From Candidatus Competibacteraceae bacterium (GTDB lineage Bacteria; Pseudomonadota; Gammaproteobacteria; Competibacterales; Competibacteraceae), in contig RXIV01000004.1 of the NCBI GenBank assembly GCA_003989085.1, forward strand, positions 1-64,000: 64,000 nucleotides of DNA. Reading direction: 5' to 3'. Position numbers and translations under genes: made by a program. The notes beneath the pieces were generated by a model. It saw only the letters and a list, made by a program, of their open reading frames with translations, was not told the origin of the DNA and ran no database searches. This document shows positions 36,710-46,323 of the stretch, piece by piece (positions within the stretch are counted from its first letter, which is position 1; every line of letters starts with the position of its first letter).

Positions 36710-37669
36710 TCAACGCATCGGCGTTTCGAGTAAAGCGTCGATCACCGCGACCCACGCCTTGCCGACGTTACGCAGATCGTAGCCACCGCCGCCAACCGCG
36801 AGCAACCGGCCATCCGCAAACTCTTCGGCAATCTGGCACAGGCTACGAGCGGCGCGACTGTGGGCACGGGCTGAATAATGCAAGTGGGCCAGCGGATCGC
36901 CATCCAGACCATCCGCCCCGCAGTTCATGATGATGAATTGTGGCTCCCACTGTCGGACAAAACTCTCAACCTTGTCCCACATCATCAGAAAATCATCATC
37001 CGCCGACAGCGGCAGTAGTGGGATATTGAGCTTGCGGCCCTTGGCTGGCCCTTTGCCGACCTCGTGCGGAAAGCCGCTTTGCGGAAAGTTGTAACGGCCA
37101 TCTTCGTGAATGTCAGCGAAAATAACCGTCGGATCGGATTCAAACGGATAGAACAGACCATCGCCATGATGGGCGTCAATGTCCACATAGGCGATCCGCT
37201 CCAGGCCATATTCCTGCTGGAGAATTCTGATGGCTACGCCCACATCATTGAAGACGCAAAACCCGGAAGCCGTGTCGGGCATGCTGTGATGCAGGCCGGC
37301 AATTGGTACAAACACCCGCCGCGCTTCGTCGTTCATGATTTTGTGGACGGCGTCAATGACGGTGCCAACCACGACCGCCGCATCATCAAAGACTCCCTTG
37401 TAAGCCGGGGTATCGCCGTAATCGAGCAGACCGTCGCCGGTCTCGGAAAGAATTTTGACCTTTTCGACGTAATCACGGGTATGGAACAACCGCAGTTGCT
37501 CTTCAGTCGCCAAGGCAGGTGAGAACACTCGCACCTGGTAGTCCAGTTGACGGATGTGCATTTCATCCCAGAAAGCATGGATGCGATCCTCGCCGAAAGG
37601 ATGATCCTCGAATCCGTAGCGACCCAGTTCTTCACCGGCATAAACGGCCACCGCTTTACTTCGCGCCAT
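36710..37669 (-). CDS. Histone deacetylase / AcuC family deacylase
   Basis: A 319-residue zinc hydrolase. The active site is seen in IAGLHHSMPDTASGFCVFND and YVDIDAHHGDGLFY, with the second Asp region GADGLDGDPLAHL and the Tyr loop GGGGYDLRNVG. Bacterial relatives remove acetyl groups from proteins, polyamines or acetoin-linked targets; the substrate here is unknown. Start 37669 (MARSKAVAVYAGEELGRYGF) fits homologues; GAGG is about 12 bases upstream. Confidence 0.9.
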   Translation of the reverse strand: MARSKAVAVYAGEELGRYGFEDHPFGEDRIHAFWDEMHIRQLDYQVRVFSPALATEEQLRLFHTRDYVEKVKILSETGDGLLDYGDTPAYKGVFDDAAVVVGTVIDAVHKIMNDEARRVFVPIAGLHHSMPDTASGFCVFNDVGVAIRILQQEYGLERIAYVDIDAHHGDGLFYPFESDPTVIFADIHEDGRYNFPQSGFPHEVGKGPAKGRKLNIPLLPLSADDDFLMMWDKVESFVRQWEPQFIIMNCGADGLDGDPLAHLHYSARAHSRAARSLCQIAEEFADGRLLAVGGGGYDLRNVGKAWVAVIDALLETPMR

Positions 37670-37840
37670 TTTACTTTCAACCTCATTTTGGAGAGTGGCG
37701 ATGTGGACTGTGCTGATCATAGCCGAATTGACTGTCGGTTTAGTGGGCGGGATTAGGCAAAATAACCTCTACCGCCGCCTTGCCGACATCCTTCGTGCTC
37801 CCAAGGCGCAGTTCCACCCCATCGCGATTAAGGAGTCCTC

Positions 37841-38290
37841 ATGTCCACCATGACCACCGTCGAACCGCAGGATACGCCAGACATTTTTCCCCGAGACCGG
37901 CAACCGACCGTCCGCATTCTGGCGATGCCAGCCCACACCAATCCGAACGGCAACATTTTTGGTGGCTGGATTATGGCCCAGATGGACGTGGCGGGCAGCG
38001 TGGTAGCGGTCGAGTACGCCGGTGGCCGGGTAGCGACCATCGCGGTGACTTCAATGGAATTCCATAAGCCGGTATTCGTAGGCGATTTGGTGAGCTGTTT
38101 CGCTCGAATTCAGAAGGTCGGCTCAACCTCGATCACGGTCAAGGTGGAGGTTTTTGCACAACACGCCAGAGATGGCCAACTGCTGTCGGCTCAAGTGACT
38201 GAGGCGGTCATTGTCTATGTCGCCGTTGACGACCAAGGCCAGCCGCGCCGATTGCCGGAACGAGGGCCGGATTTTGGCGGATATTGGTGA
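37841..38290 (+). CDS. yciA: Acyl-CoA thioesterase YciA
   Basis: A 149-residue hot-dog fold thioesterase. HTNPNGNIFGGWIMAQMDVA, followed by TIAVTSMEFHKPVFVGDLV, is the YciA signature with the catalytic Asp. It hydrolyses a broad range of acyl-CoAs in relatives. AAGGAG precedes the ATG. It converges with the DUF6056-like gene. Confidence 0.93.
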   Translation: MSTMTTVEPQDTPDIFPRDRQPTVRILAMPAHTNPNGNIFGGWIMAQMDVAGSVVAVEYAGGRVATIAVTSMEFHKPVFVGDLVSCFARIQKVGSTSITVKVEVFAQHARDGQLLSAQVTEAVIVYVAVDDQGQPRRLPERGPDFGGYW

Positions 38291-38324
38291 GCGATTGCAA
38301 TGGTGCTGTCCGGGTAGCCGTTAT

Positions 38325-39755
38325 TCATCGCTGGGCGGGAGCGCCCAAGCGAATGGACTTGATTTGATAATACTCGCTCATGCACTGGTTTCTGAAATTG
38401 CTGGGATCCGTTGCAATCTCAGTGGCAAATAAAGTGCGCGGCGGGTGGGAAAGACTGGCAACCGTGATGTCGGTCTCCCCCCGCTGCTTTTCTGCCTGAA
38501 TGTGAGCAATCCGCGCCTGCATTTCCTGCCCGTAGCGATAACCTCGGTAAGCGTCCTTGTACGCCTCAAAGACATTCGGCGTCCCCAACAGACTGACCAC
38601 AAATAACGCCAGTGCTGGCGTAATCAGCCGCCGGTCGTAATATCTGGCGTCAGCGCCAATTAGACTATGCATGATAATAACGAAAGCTGGCGGCCATCCA
38701 ATGAGAAACAACAGATAAATCACGCTTTCCGCCCGTTCTGGCAACGGATAGCGATTGATGAGAAAGCCGATGGCGCTGAGTAGAAAAATCAGGCTGATCC
38801 ATAATGCAGGCAGAATAAGCAAGGATTTTCTAAATTTCCCGTTGACATAAAATCGCGATCTGGCGAAGTCAAAGGTTATGATCAGCAGAATGAATGCCGA
38901 AAGCCATAAACTCAGGTTGGAAAGCCAGTACAGGATTCGCAGTGCAACCCAGGGAAGGTAAAGAGATGCAGCGAGCCACGGTGCTGGCCGGAGCATTGAA
39001 TCAGTCGCGATCCCGGAATAGCGCTCATAATTTCCGGGCGCCAACAGACTGATCAGCGCAGCAATAAGGGCTACCACCAATAGTCCTATCCAGAAAGCGC
39101 GGGAATCACGGTGCGTCCACAGCGCATAACTGGCGCCGCCGCAGACGATCGAACCGGTTAATAATAGGGAAATTTCATTTGCGCCAATAATAGCGATAAC
39201 TAATAAACCGGAAGTCCAGAAAATCAGCGTTCTCAAGCGGTGGCTTATTGCTGTCGTCTCCCGCCAAATCAATAATCCGGCCAGAAAAAGCAGCAGCACA
39301 TTCGCTAGTTGATAAGTAATACTGCCACCCTGCCAGTAGAAGGTCTGGGCGACATCGGGGATGCCGGAAATAAACAGCACGGTCGCTACTCCACCCAATA
39401 ACAGGCTGAATGGCTTGGCCAGTTGTCCCTGAGCCGCTCGACCCAGAAAAAAGCTGAAACCAAGCCAGGTCAAAACCAGCAGAATTACTGGTGGCCAGCG
39501 GTAAGCGCGAATGATATCGGCGGGCATCATCAGCGCGGTCCAGGCTGCATTCAAGGTATAGCGACCAGCCCAGTGTTCATACCAAAAGGCTTGCGCCCTA
39601 AAAAAACCAAGGTCTCTGGCTTTGGCGGCAAAGCAAAAATCATCGGCAGCCGGATAGTTAAACCAGGATAGGCCGATAAAGATCGCAAGGATTGCCGCCA
39701 CCACAACGGTTAACCCGCCGATGAGGATTTTTTCGGTGCGATTGAGTGGATTCAT
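38325..39755 (-). CDS. Polytopic membrane protein (DUF6056-like)
   Basis: A 476-residue inner-membrane protein with roughly 11-12 hydrophobic segments. The N-terminal loop NYPAADDFCFAAKARDLGFF and WYEHWAGRYTLNAAW resemble the DUF6056 family, related to GT-C type membrane glycosyltransferases; that assignment is from memory. Start 39755 (MNPLNRTEKIL) is chosen because a longer frame runs through the pckG terminator. It follows pckG on the same strand but behind that terminator. Confidence 0.7.
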   Translation of the reverse strand: MNPLNRTEKILIGGLTVVVAAILAIFIGLSWFNYPAADDFCFAAKARDLGFFRAQAFWYEHWAGRYTLNAAWTALMMPADIIRAYRWPPVILLVLTWLGFSFFLGRAAQGQLAKPFSLLLGGVATVLFISGIPDVAQTFYWQGGSITYQLANVLLLFLAGLLIWRETTAISHRLRTLIFWTSGLLVIAIIGANEISLLLTGSIVCGGASYALWTHRDSRAFWIGLLVVALIAALISLLAPGNYERYSGIATDSMLRPAPWLAASLYLPWVALRILYWLSNLSLWLSAFILLIITFDFARSRFYVNGKFRKSLLILPALWISLIFLLSAIGFLINRYPLPERAESVIYLLFLIGWPPAFVIIMHSLIGADARYYDRRLITPALALFVVSLLGTPNVFEAYKDAYRGYRYGQEMQARIAHIQAEKQRGETDITVASLSHPPRTLFATEIATDPSNFRNQCMSEYYQIKSIRLGAPAQR

Positions 39756-39793
39756 CAAATCAACCGTCGGGTCGTTGTCCCATATTGCGTTAT

Positions 39794-39821
39794 AAAAAAA
39801 GCCGGCTTGCGCCGGCTTTTT
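39794..39821 (-). terminator. Intrinsic terminator of pckG
   Basis: On the minus strand AAAAAGCCGGC and GCCGGCTTTTT form an 11-bp stem around GCAA with a run of seven T, about 50 bases beyond the pckG stop. It also has the A/T symmetry of a bidirectional terminator. Confidence 0.92.
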
Positions 39822-39871
39822 CATGAATCAGGTCACAGCTACGGCTTTAACCAGCGCCGCGCCCCTGGACC

Positions 39872-41722
39872 TCAGGCCGCTTCAGCAACAGTCCACACTT
39901 CAGGCGCTTTCTCGGCCCGCTGACCGAACGCCTGGCGTTGGGCTTCCAGTTCCGGCGGCAGTTGAGCGCCAAATTTGGCGAAGAACTCCTTGATATCGCT
40001 GATCTCGTTGAGCGCTTCGGCGCGGCTGATGCTGGTGATGGTCTCGAACTGCGCTTTGGAGAAATCCAGACCTTCCATATCGAGATCTTCATAACGCGGC
40101 ATTAACCCGAACGGGCTTTCCACCGCACCAACCTGACCATTGACTCGCTCCACAATCCACTTCAGCACCCGCATGTTCTGACCATAGCCCGGCCAGACGA
40201 ACTTGCCATCCGGGCCTTTGCGGAACCAGTTGGTGCGGAAGATCTTGGGCAGCTTGAGGCCCGATTTCTGGCCCATCTTGACCCAGTGGCCCCAGTAGTC
40301 AGCCATGTTGTAGCCGCAGAACGGCAGCATGGCGAACGGATCGCGGCGGATGCCGGTAACGCCAATCGCCGCAGCGGTGGCTTCCGAACCCATCGTGGCC
40401 GCCATGAATACGCCGTGGTTCCAGTCGAAAGCCTGATAGACCAGCGGGAAGGTCTTGGACAGCCGACCGCCGAAGATGAAGGCGGAAATCGGCACGCCGG
40501 CAGGATCTTCCCAGGCCGGGTCGATGGTCGGGCATTGCGCGGCGGGAGCGGTGAAGCGGGAGTTGGCATGTGCGCCGACCCGACCGCAATCCGGGGTCCA
40601 GTCGTTGCCCTGCCAGTCAATCCCGTGCGCCGGCGCAGCAACGCCCATGCCTTCCCACCACACATCGCCGTCGTCGGTCAGCACGACATTGGTGAAGATG
40701 GAGTTGGCCTTGCAGGATTCCATCGCCATGGGGTTGGAGTCATAGGAGGTGCCGGGCGCGACGCCGAAGAAGCCGGCTTCGGGATTGATCGCCCGTAACG
40801 TACCGTCAGCGGTGGGTTTGATCCAGGCGATGTCATCGCCGACCGTCAGCGCCTTCCAGTTGCCGAAGCCCTTGGGCGGCACGATCATGGCGAGGTTGGT
40901 CTTGCCGCAGGCGCTGGGGAACGCCGCTGCGACGTAGGTCTTTTCGCCCTGGGGATTTTCCAGACCGAGAATCAGCATGTGTTCGGCCAGCCAGCCTTCG
41001 TCACGGGCCATCGACGAGGCGATGCGCAGCGCCAGGCACTTCTTGCCCAGTAGCGCGTTGCCGCCGTAACCGGAACCGTAGGACCAGATTTCACGGGTTT
41101 CGGGGAAATGGACAATGGCTTTGCGGCCAATGTCCGGTTCGCACGGCCACGGCACGTCTTTCTGGCCGGGGGCCAGCGGAGCGCCGACCGAGTGAACGCA
41201 GGGGACGAAGAACCCGTCGCCGAGCGCTTCAAGGACCTTGCTGCCCATGCGGGTCATGATCCGCATATTGGCTACAACGTAGGGCGAATCGGTGATCTCG
41301 ATGCCGATCTGGGCAATCGGACTGCCAATAGGACCCATGCTGAAGGGGATGACGTACAGGGTGCGACCCTTCATGCAGCCGTTCATCAGTTCTTTCAGCT
41401 GCGCCCGCATTTCATCCGGCGGCGCCCAGTTGTTGGTCGGGCCGGCGTCCTCTTTTTTCAGGCTGCAAATGAAAGTGCGATCTTCAACCCGCGCCACATC
41501 AGACGGGTGCGAGCAGGCCAGATAGGAGTTGGGGCGCTTTTCCGGGTTCAACTTGACGAAGGTGCCGGAGGCGACCATTTCGTTGCATAGACGCTGATAT
41601 TCCTCCTCCGAGCCATCGCACCAGACTACATGATCAGGCTGGGTCAGGGCCGCAATTTCATCTACCCATGTCAGCAGTTTGGCGTTGCTGGTCCGTGTTG
41701 CGCCGTCGTGAGTGATTGCCAT
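39872..41722 (-). CDS. pckG: Phosphoenolpyruvate carboxykinase (GTP)
   Basis: A 616-residue enzyme converting oxaloacetate to PEP with GTP. The GTP-family kinase motif [13 protein letters not shown] near residue 275 contains the reactive Cys and P-loop; [17 protein letters not shown] and the end of the catalytic part (GWPGYGQN-like [12 protein letters not shown]) are typical. The ATP-type enzyme common in enteric bacteria is unrelated in sequence. GAGGAGAG lies before the ATG. It would support gluconeogenesis or glycogen cycling. Confidence 0.96.
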   Translation of the reverse strand: MAITHDGATRTSNAKLLTWVDEIAALTQPDHVVWCDGSEEEYQRLCNEMVASGTFVKLNPEKRPNSYLACSHPSDVARVEDRTFICSLKKEDAGPTNNWAPPDEMRAQLKELMNGCMKGRTLYVIPFSMGPIGSPIAQIGIEITDSPYVVANMRIMTRMGSKVLEALGDGFFVPCVHSVGAPLAPGQKDVPWPCEPDIGRKAIVHFPETREIWSYGSGYGGNALLGKKCLALRIASSMARDEGWLAEHMLILGLENPQGEKTYVAAAFPSACGKTNLAMIVPPKGFGNWKALTVGDDIAWIKPTADGTLRAINPEAGFFGVAPGTSYDSNPMAMESCKANSIFTNVVLTDDGDVWWEGMGVAAPAHGIDWQGNDWTPDCGRVGAHANSRFTAPAAQCPTIDPAWEDPAGVPISAFIFGGRLSKTFPLVYQAFDWNHGVFMAATMGSEATAAAIGVTGIRRDPFAMLPFCGYNMADYWGHWVKMGQKSGLKLPKIFRTNWFRKGPDGKFVWPGYGQNMRVLKWIVERVNGQVGAVESPFGLMPRYEDLDMEGLDFSKAQFETITSISRAEALNEISDIKEFFAKFGAQLPPELEAQRQAFGQRAEKAPEVWTVAEAA

Positions 41723-41741
41723 CGATGGACTCTCCTCTGAA

Positions 41742-41761
41742 ATTGACTGTGATTGACTGTG
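41742..41761. repeat. Tandem 10-base repeat upstream of pckG
   Basis: ATTGACTGTG occurs twice in a row, 20-40 bases before the pckG start. It could be a regulator site or chance; no other copies were noticed nearby. Confidence 0.4.
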
Positions 41762-41882
41762 ATGGGGATGCTAAGGCCGGTCAAATAAGGTCTGGTTGAA
41801 CGACGTCTGCGCCGGGGGAAGACCGGAGAGAACCGTTGCAGGGCCGGTTTCATCACGGCGCACAAGGTTATCATCAAGCAGG

Positions 41883-43793
41883 CTAGGTTGCCACCGGACT
41901 AATCGCCTCCAGCGCTTCATGCAAGGCTAGCCACTCTTCTTCCAATTCCGCCAGCTCCCGATCAGTCTCGCCTTTCCGCAACAGCCAGGTCTTGAGCCGG
42001 GTTTTATTGGCATCGTCGTAGCTGGCTGGATCGGCAAGAGCGGCGTCCAGGGTTTGTTGCTCCGCATGTAGTTGATCCATGCGCTGTTCAATTTTTTTGA
42101 TTTTCTGCTCCAGAGGTTTGCGTTGCGCCGCCCGCTGCTGACGGCGTTCGGCGTCCTGCCGTTTCTGATCGCGGCGATCAACGGCGCTGTTGCCGTTGCT
42201 GGCATTGCGCGGATCAGCAGCCCGTTGTCGAGCGTTGAGCCAATCGCGGTAGTCGTCCAGGTCGCCGTCGAAAGGTTGCGTCCGACCTTCGGCCACCAGC
42301 AGCAACTCATCAGTAACGGTGCGGAGTAGATGTCGGTCATGGGAGACCACAATCAACGCGCCCGGATAGTCCTGTAAGGCTAGGGTCAAAGCGTGGCGCA
42401 TATCGAGGTCGAGATGGTTGGTTGGCTCATCCAGCAGTAGCAAATTAGGTCGCTGCCAGATCAGTAGCGCCAGCGCCAGCCGGGCTTTCTCGCCGCCGGA
42501 AAAAGGTGCAACCGGATCCAGCGCCCGTTCGCCAGCAAAGCCGAATCCGCCGAGAAAATCGCGCAATTGCTGATCGCTGGCGCGTTGCTCAGATTGCTGC
42601 AAATGGCGGAGCGGACTCCAGTCGGGCCGTAACTGCTCCAGTTGGTGCTGGGCGAAGTAGCCGATGCTCAGACCTTGTCCAGTTTCAATCTGCCCGGCCA
42701 GTGGCGGCAGCACCCCGGCCAACAGCTTGATCAAGGTGGATTTACCCGCGCCGTTCGGGCCAAGCAGCCCGAGCCGGGCGCCGGAACCGATCACCAGATT
42801 GACGTTTTCCAATACCCGCCGCCCCGCATAACCGGCAGCCACTTTTTCGACTGCCAGGAGTGGGTTGGGCAGCCGCTCCGGTTCGACAAAGCTGAATTCA
42901 AACGGGGAATCAACATGAGCGGCGGCGATCCGCTCCATTCGTTCCAGCGCCTTGATCCGGCTTTGCGCCTGCCGGGCCTTGGTCGCCTTGGCGCGGAAGC
43001 GGGTGATGAAACTCTCCAAATGGGCAATTTCACGCTGCTGCTTTTCAAAAGCCGCTTGTTGCAAGGCCAGACGGGCAGCGCGCTGCTCTTCAAACGCACT
43101 GTAATGGCCGGAATACAGCGTGATGCGGCACTGGTCAATGTGGGCGATGTGATCGGCGACGTTGTCCAGCACATCGCGGTCATGGGAAATCAGCAGCAAT
43201 GTCCCCGGATAAGTCCGCAGCCATTGCTCCAGCCATAGCACTGCATCGAGATCGAGATGGTTGGTCGGCTCATCGAGCAGCAGCAGGTCAGAACGGCACA
43301 TCAGCGCCCGCCCCAGATTCAGCCGGACTCGCCAGCCGCCAGAAAATTCCGCGACCGGCTGCGCCAGTTGTTCTGTGGAAAAGCCCAGCCCGGCCATCAG
43401 TTTGCCGGCGCGGGCCGGGGCGCTATACCCACCAATGGCATCGAATCGAGCGTGGAGTTCAGCCTGGCGGGTTCCATCATGGGCGGCTTCGGCAGCGTGC
43501 AACTCCTGTTCGATCTGGCGCAGCTCAGCATCCCCGTCCAGCACAAATTCCAGCGCCGGCGTCGGCAAGGCTGGCGTTTCCTGAGCGACATGGGCGATGG
43601 TCCAGCGCGGTGGCAAGGTGAGATCACCGGCATCCGGGTGCAACTCATTCAGCAGCAAGGCGAACAGACTGGATTTTCCGCAGCCGTTGGCCCCAATCAA
43701 ACCGACTTTCCAACCGGGTTGCACGGTCAGGGCGACATTTTCTAGCAGCGGTTTACCGCCGCGTTGCAAGGCGAGTTGAGACAAAGTGATCAA
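41883..43793 (-). CDS. yheS: ABC-F ATPase YheS
   Basis: A 636-residue soluble protein with two ABC domains: Walker A GANGCGKSSLFALL and GPNGAGKSTLIKLL, signatures EFSGGWRVRLNLGRAL and FSGGEKARLALAL, Walker B LLLDEPTNHLD in both. The linker helix between them and a C-terminal coiled coil (QRKPLEQKIKKIEQRMDQLH) are typical of ABC-F factors acting on ribosomes. The start is TTG at 43793, supported by alignment with the MI start of E. coli YheS and AAGGA upstream. Confidence 0.93.
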   Translation of the reverse strand: MITLSQLALQRGGKPLLENVALTVQPGWKVGLIGANGCGKSSLFALLLNELHPDAGDLTLPPRWTIAHVAQETPALPTPALEFVLDGDAELRQIEQELHAAEAAHDGTRQAELHARFDAIGGYSAPARAGKLMAGLGFSTEQLAQPVAEFSGGWRVRLNLGRALMCRSDLLLLDEPTNHLDLDAVLWLEQWLRTYPGTLLLISHDRDVLDNVADHIAHIDQCRITLYSGHYSAFEEQRAARLALQQAAFEKQQREIAHLESFITRFRAKATKARQAQSRIKALERMERIAAAHVDSPFEFSFVEPERLPNPLLAVEKVAAGYAGRRVLENVNLVIGSGARLGLLGPNGAGKSTLIKLLAGVLPPLAGQIETGQGLSIGYFAQHQLEQLRPDWSPLRHLQQSEQRASDQQLRDFLGGFGFAGERALDPVAPFSGGEKARLALALLIWQRPNLLLLDEPTNHLDLDMRHALTLALQDYPGALIVVSHDRHLLRTVTDELLLVAEGRTQPFDGDLDDYRDWLNARQRAADPRNASNGNSAVDRRDQKRQDAERRQQRAAQRKPLEQKIKKIEQRMDQLHAEQQTLDAALADPASYDDANKTRLKTWLLRKGETDRELAELEEEWLALHEALEAISPVAT

Positions 43794-44320
43794 GCGCGGG
43801 GAGTCCTTCTCAAAAGCTTCGGTAGAACATGAAATGATCTCTTGAACACAGCTTCCAGGGTGTCAGCATCCAGGAGTTATTTTGCCCATTGTTCCCGTTC
43901 TGGAGGTGTTTCCGCCCGTAAGCAGCTTTTCACTCGGACAGAAAGCCAGGGCGGCGCTGTAGTTGCTCATGCAATGCCTAAGTAATGCCCACTTGCAAAC
44001 CGTGTGGCAAGCCTTGCCGTCAATCCGATTCCTGTCCGCGTCTTCGGTCGAGCATGGATTTTATCCAGACTGAGATGTTTTCCAGAGCATTCGGCGGCAA
44101 CGCCATAACCAGTCGATGAATTCCTATAGATCAAGGGTTTCCTATCATGTTTCACCAGCGGACTATAAATTTTTAAGCATAACCAAATAATTTTTTATTC
44201 CTTTTTAACCTAGAAATTCTGCTTTAAGCTGACCATTAAACCCAGTAAAACACTCGGATATTAGGCGGCTTCCAACTGCCGCCGTCCATCTTGCCCTGAC
44301 CTTCGACCGGAGCGGCTCCG
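43794..44320. promoter_or_regulatory. Divergent intergenic region between yheS and fpr
   Basis: No supported gene lies here. Bases 44160-44250 are strongly AT-rich and probably contain the fpr promoter, though I cannot pick a convincing pair of hexamers. Two hairpins lie close to the fpr start and are listed separately. Confidence 0.45.
44264..44320 (+). promoter_or_regulatory. fpr leader hairpins, one covering the Shine-Dalgarno
   Basis: GGCGGC (44264-44269) pairs with GCCGCC (44278-44283). A second stem pairs CGGAG (44308-44312) with CTCCG (44316-44320) around CGG, directly before the ATG; its left arm is the GGAG ribosome binding site. Folding would hide the site, so translation may be controlled by structure. 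Confidence 0.4.
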
Positions 44321-45097
44321 ATGAAAACCAGCGATAAGTATACCATTGAAACGATTACTGAAATTCAGACTTGGGCGGCCAATCTGTTTTCGTTTAAGAC
44401 GACTCGCAATCCGTCCTACCGCTTCATCGCCGGGCAATTTGCGCGGCTGGGCGTCGAGGGTGACGACGGTGAACTGGTGTGGCGAGCTTATTCGATCTGT
44501 TCGGCGCCCTATGACGACTTCCTGGAGTTTTATTCCATCGTGGTCCCCGACGGTGCGTTCACTTCGCGGTTGTCGCAACTAAAAGTGGGCGACCCGGTGC
44601 GGCTGGAAAAGAAAAACTACGGTTATTTAACCACCGACCGCTTTGAGTGCGGCAAGGATTTGTGGCTGCTGTCGACCGGCACCGGGTTGGCCCCGTTCCT
44701 GTCCATCCTCCAGGAATTTGATACCTGGGAGCACTACGAAAATATCGTGCTGGTGCATAGCGTCCGCTATCAGCATGAACTGGCCTACGAAGAGTTCATT
44801 CATTCTTTCAAGGAAAATGAACTGTTCGCCGAACACGCTCACAAGCTGAAGTATGTCCAGGCTGTGACTCGAGACCTGGCCTCGCCGTCGGCGCTTAATG
44901 ACCGCATCACGACCTTGCTCGATAGCGGCGAGCTGGAAGCGCATGTCGGGTTGCCAATCAATGAGGAGCGATCCCGCGTCATGATTTGCGGCAATCCCGA
45001 CATGGTTCAGGAGACCCGGCAACTGCTTATCGACCGAGGGTTGACTTTGAGTCTGCGTGGTAAGCCGGGGCACTTGGCTGTGGAGAATTACTGGTAA
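44321..45097 (+). CDS. fpr: Ferredoxin-NADP+ reductase
   Basis: A 258-residue FAD protein exchanging electrons between NADPH and ferredoxin or flavodoxin. The FAD site RAYSICSAPYDDFLEFYS, the NADP site LLSTGTGLAPFLSIL and the C-terminal aromatic end HLAVENYW match the bacterial subclass of Azotobacter and E. coli Fpr. GGAG lies eight bases before the ATG within a hairpin. Confidence 0.95.
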   Translation: MKTSDKYTIETITEIQTWAANLFSFKTTRNPSYRFIAGQFARLGVEGDDGELVWRAYSICSAPYDDFLEFYSIVVPDGAFTSRLSQLKVGDPVRLEKKNYGYLTTDRFECGKDLWLLSTGTGLAPFLSILQEFDTWEHYENIVLVHSVRYQHELAYEEFIHSFKENELFAEHAHKLKYVQAVTRDLASPSALNDRITTLLDSGELEAHVGLPINEERSRVMICGNPDMVQETRQLLIDRGLTLSLRGKPGHLAVENYW

Positions 45098-45208
45098 GGA
45101 TTAGAAACAGTGTGGAAAATAACACATTGATTGCTGGCAAAGATTAAGGAATATGTAATCCTGCTTGAGTCAATACAGTTCAATACGACAGGGCGCGAGG
45201 GCAGAATC

Positions 45209-45607
45209 ATGCCGATTTGGGCGAGGATTTTTCTGGTTTTCGGCAGCCTGGCGCTGTTGCTGGCGGTGGCGATGGGCGCGTTTGGGGCGCACCTCCTGAA
45301 AAAAACGCTGACGCCGGAAGCGCTGACCGTGTATGAAACCGCCGTACACTATCATTTCTACCATGCCTTAGGCCTGCTGGCGGTTGGTCTGCTCGTCCTG
45401 CATCTGCCGGCGACGGTGCTGCTGCGATGGGCGGGTGTGCTGATGACGGTGGGTCTGATTTTATTTTGTGGCAGCCTGTATGGCCTTAGCCTGAGTGGTA
45501 TGCCCTGGCTGGGCGTGATGACCCCCATCGGCGGTCTTGCTTTTATCATGGCCTGGCTACTACTGGCGGTTGCAGTTTGGCGGACCAGTCCGGCCACCCT
45601 TCGTTAG
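45209..45607 (+). CDS. DUF423 small membrane protein (YgdD-like)
   Basis: A 132-residue inner-membrane protein with four hydrophobic segments. AVAMGAFGAHLLKKTLTPEA, HYHFYHALGLLAVG and CGSLYGLSLSGMPWLGVMTP are signatures of DUF423. Function is unknown. ATG 45209 follows GAGGG by seven bases; the longer upstream frame lacks support. Confidence 0.88.
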   Translation: MPIWARIFLVFGSLALLLAVAMGAFGAHLLKKTLTPEALTVYETAVHYHFYHALGLLAVGLLVLHLPATVLLRWAGVLMTVGLILFCGSLYGLSLSGMPWLGVMTPIGGLAFIMAWLLLAVAVWRTSPATLR

Positions 45608-45635
45608 AACTTCAATGTGTTATGGAGCTGAATTT

Positions 45636-46322
45636 ATGGAACCCCCGACTTATGCCCTAGGCTTTGATGTCTACGGCACCTTGGTAGACCCGTTGGCGCT
45701 GGCTGAACCGTTGCAGGCGCTGATCGGTGAACAGGCGGTGGCGTTTGCCAACCTATGGCGGATCAAACAACTTGAATTTTCATTTCGGCGCGGCCTGATG
45801 CGGCGCTATGTCGATTTCGATGTCTGCACTCGACAGGCGCTGCGTTACACCCAGCAGGTGCTCGGCTGTCAGTTACCGGAATCCGATCATGATCGACTGA
45901 TGGAGGCGTATCTTTATCTGCCGACCTTCCCGGAAGTAGTCGCCAGCCTGATGGCGCTCAAGGCGCAAGGTCATCGGCTAGTGGCTTTTACCAACGGTGT
46001 GGAAGCCAGCATCCGGGCGCTGTTGAACAACGCTGGCGCTTTGTCGCATCTGGAAGAAGTGGTCAGCGTCGATGACCTGCGCACCTTTAAGCCCGACCCG
46101 GCGGTGTACGCCTATCTGGCGCGGCGCACCGGACGGTCACCGGGGGAAACCTGGCTGGTGTCCAGTAACGCCTGGGATGTGATCGGAGCCAAGGCCGCCG
46201 GTTTGCGAGCAGTCTGGGTCAAGCGCCAACCGGAGGCGGTGTTTGACCCCTGGGATGTAGCGCCGGACTTGATGATCAACGGGCTGGATGAGTTGCCCAC
46301 CGAATTCGCCCGCCGGACCTGA
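45636..46322 (+). CDS. Haloacid dehalogenase, type II (HAD superfamily)
   Basis: A 228-residue HAD hydrolase. The nucleophile motif is LGFDVYGTLVDPL, motif II VAFTNGVE, the Lys FKPDPAVYAY, and the type II signature SSNAWDVIGAKAAGLRAVWV matches L-2-haloacid dehalogenases. Activity on halogenated acids is inferred from family only. ATG 45636 follows GGAG with eight bases. Confidence 0.88.
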   Translation: MEPPTYALGFDVYGTLVDPLALAEPLQALIGEQAVAFANLWRIKQLEFSFRRGLMRRYVDFDVCTRQALRYTQQVLGCQLPESDHDRLMEAYLYLPTFPEVVASLMALKAQGHRLVAFTNGVEASIRALLNNAGALSHLEEVVSVDDLRTFKPDPAVYAYLARRTGRSPGETWLVSSNAWDVIGAKAAGLRAVWVKRQPEAVFDPWDVAPDLMINGLDELPTEFARRT

Positions 46323-46323
46323 G

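Noticed and set aside
39756-39824. Longer N-terminus (MKKPAQAGFF...) for the DUF6056-like gene
   Set aside because: The added codons are the pckG terminator hairpin read as protein.
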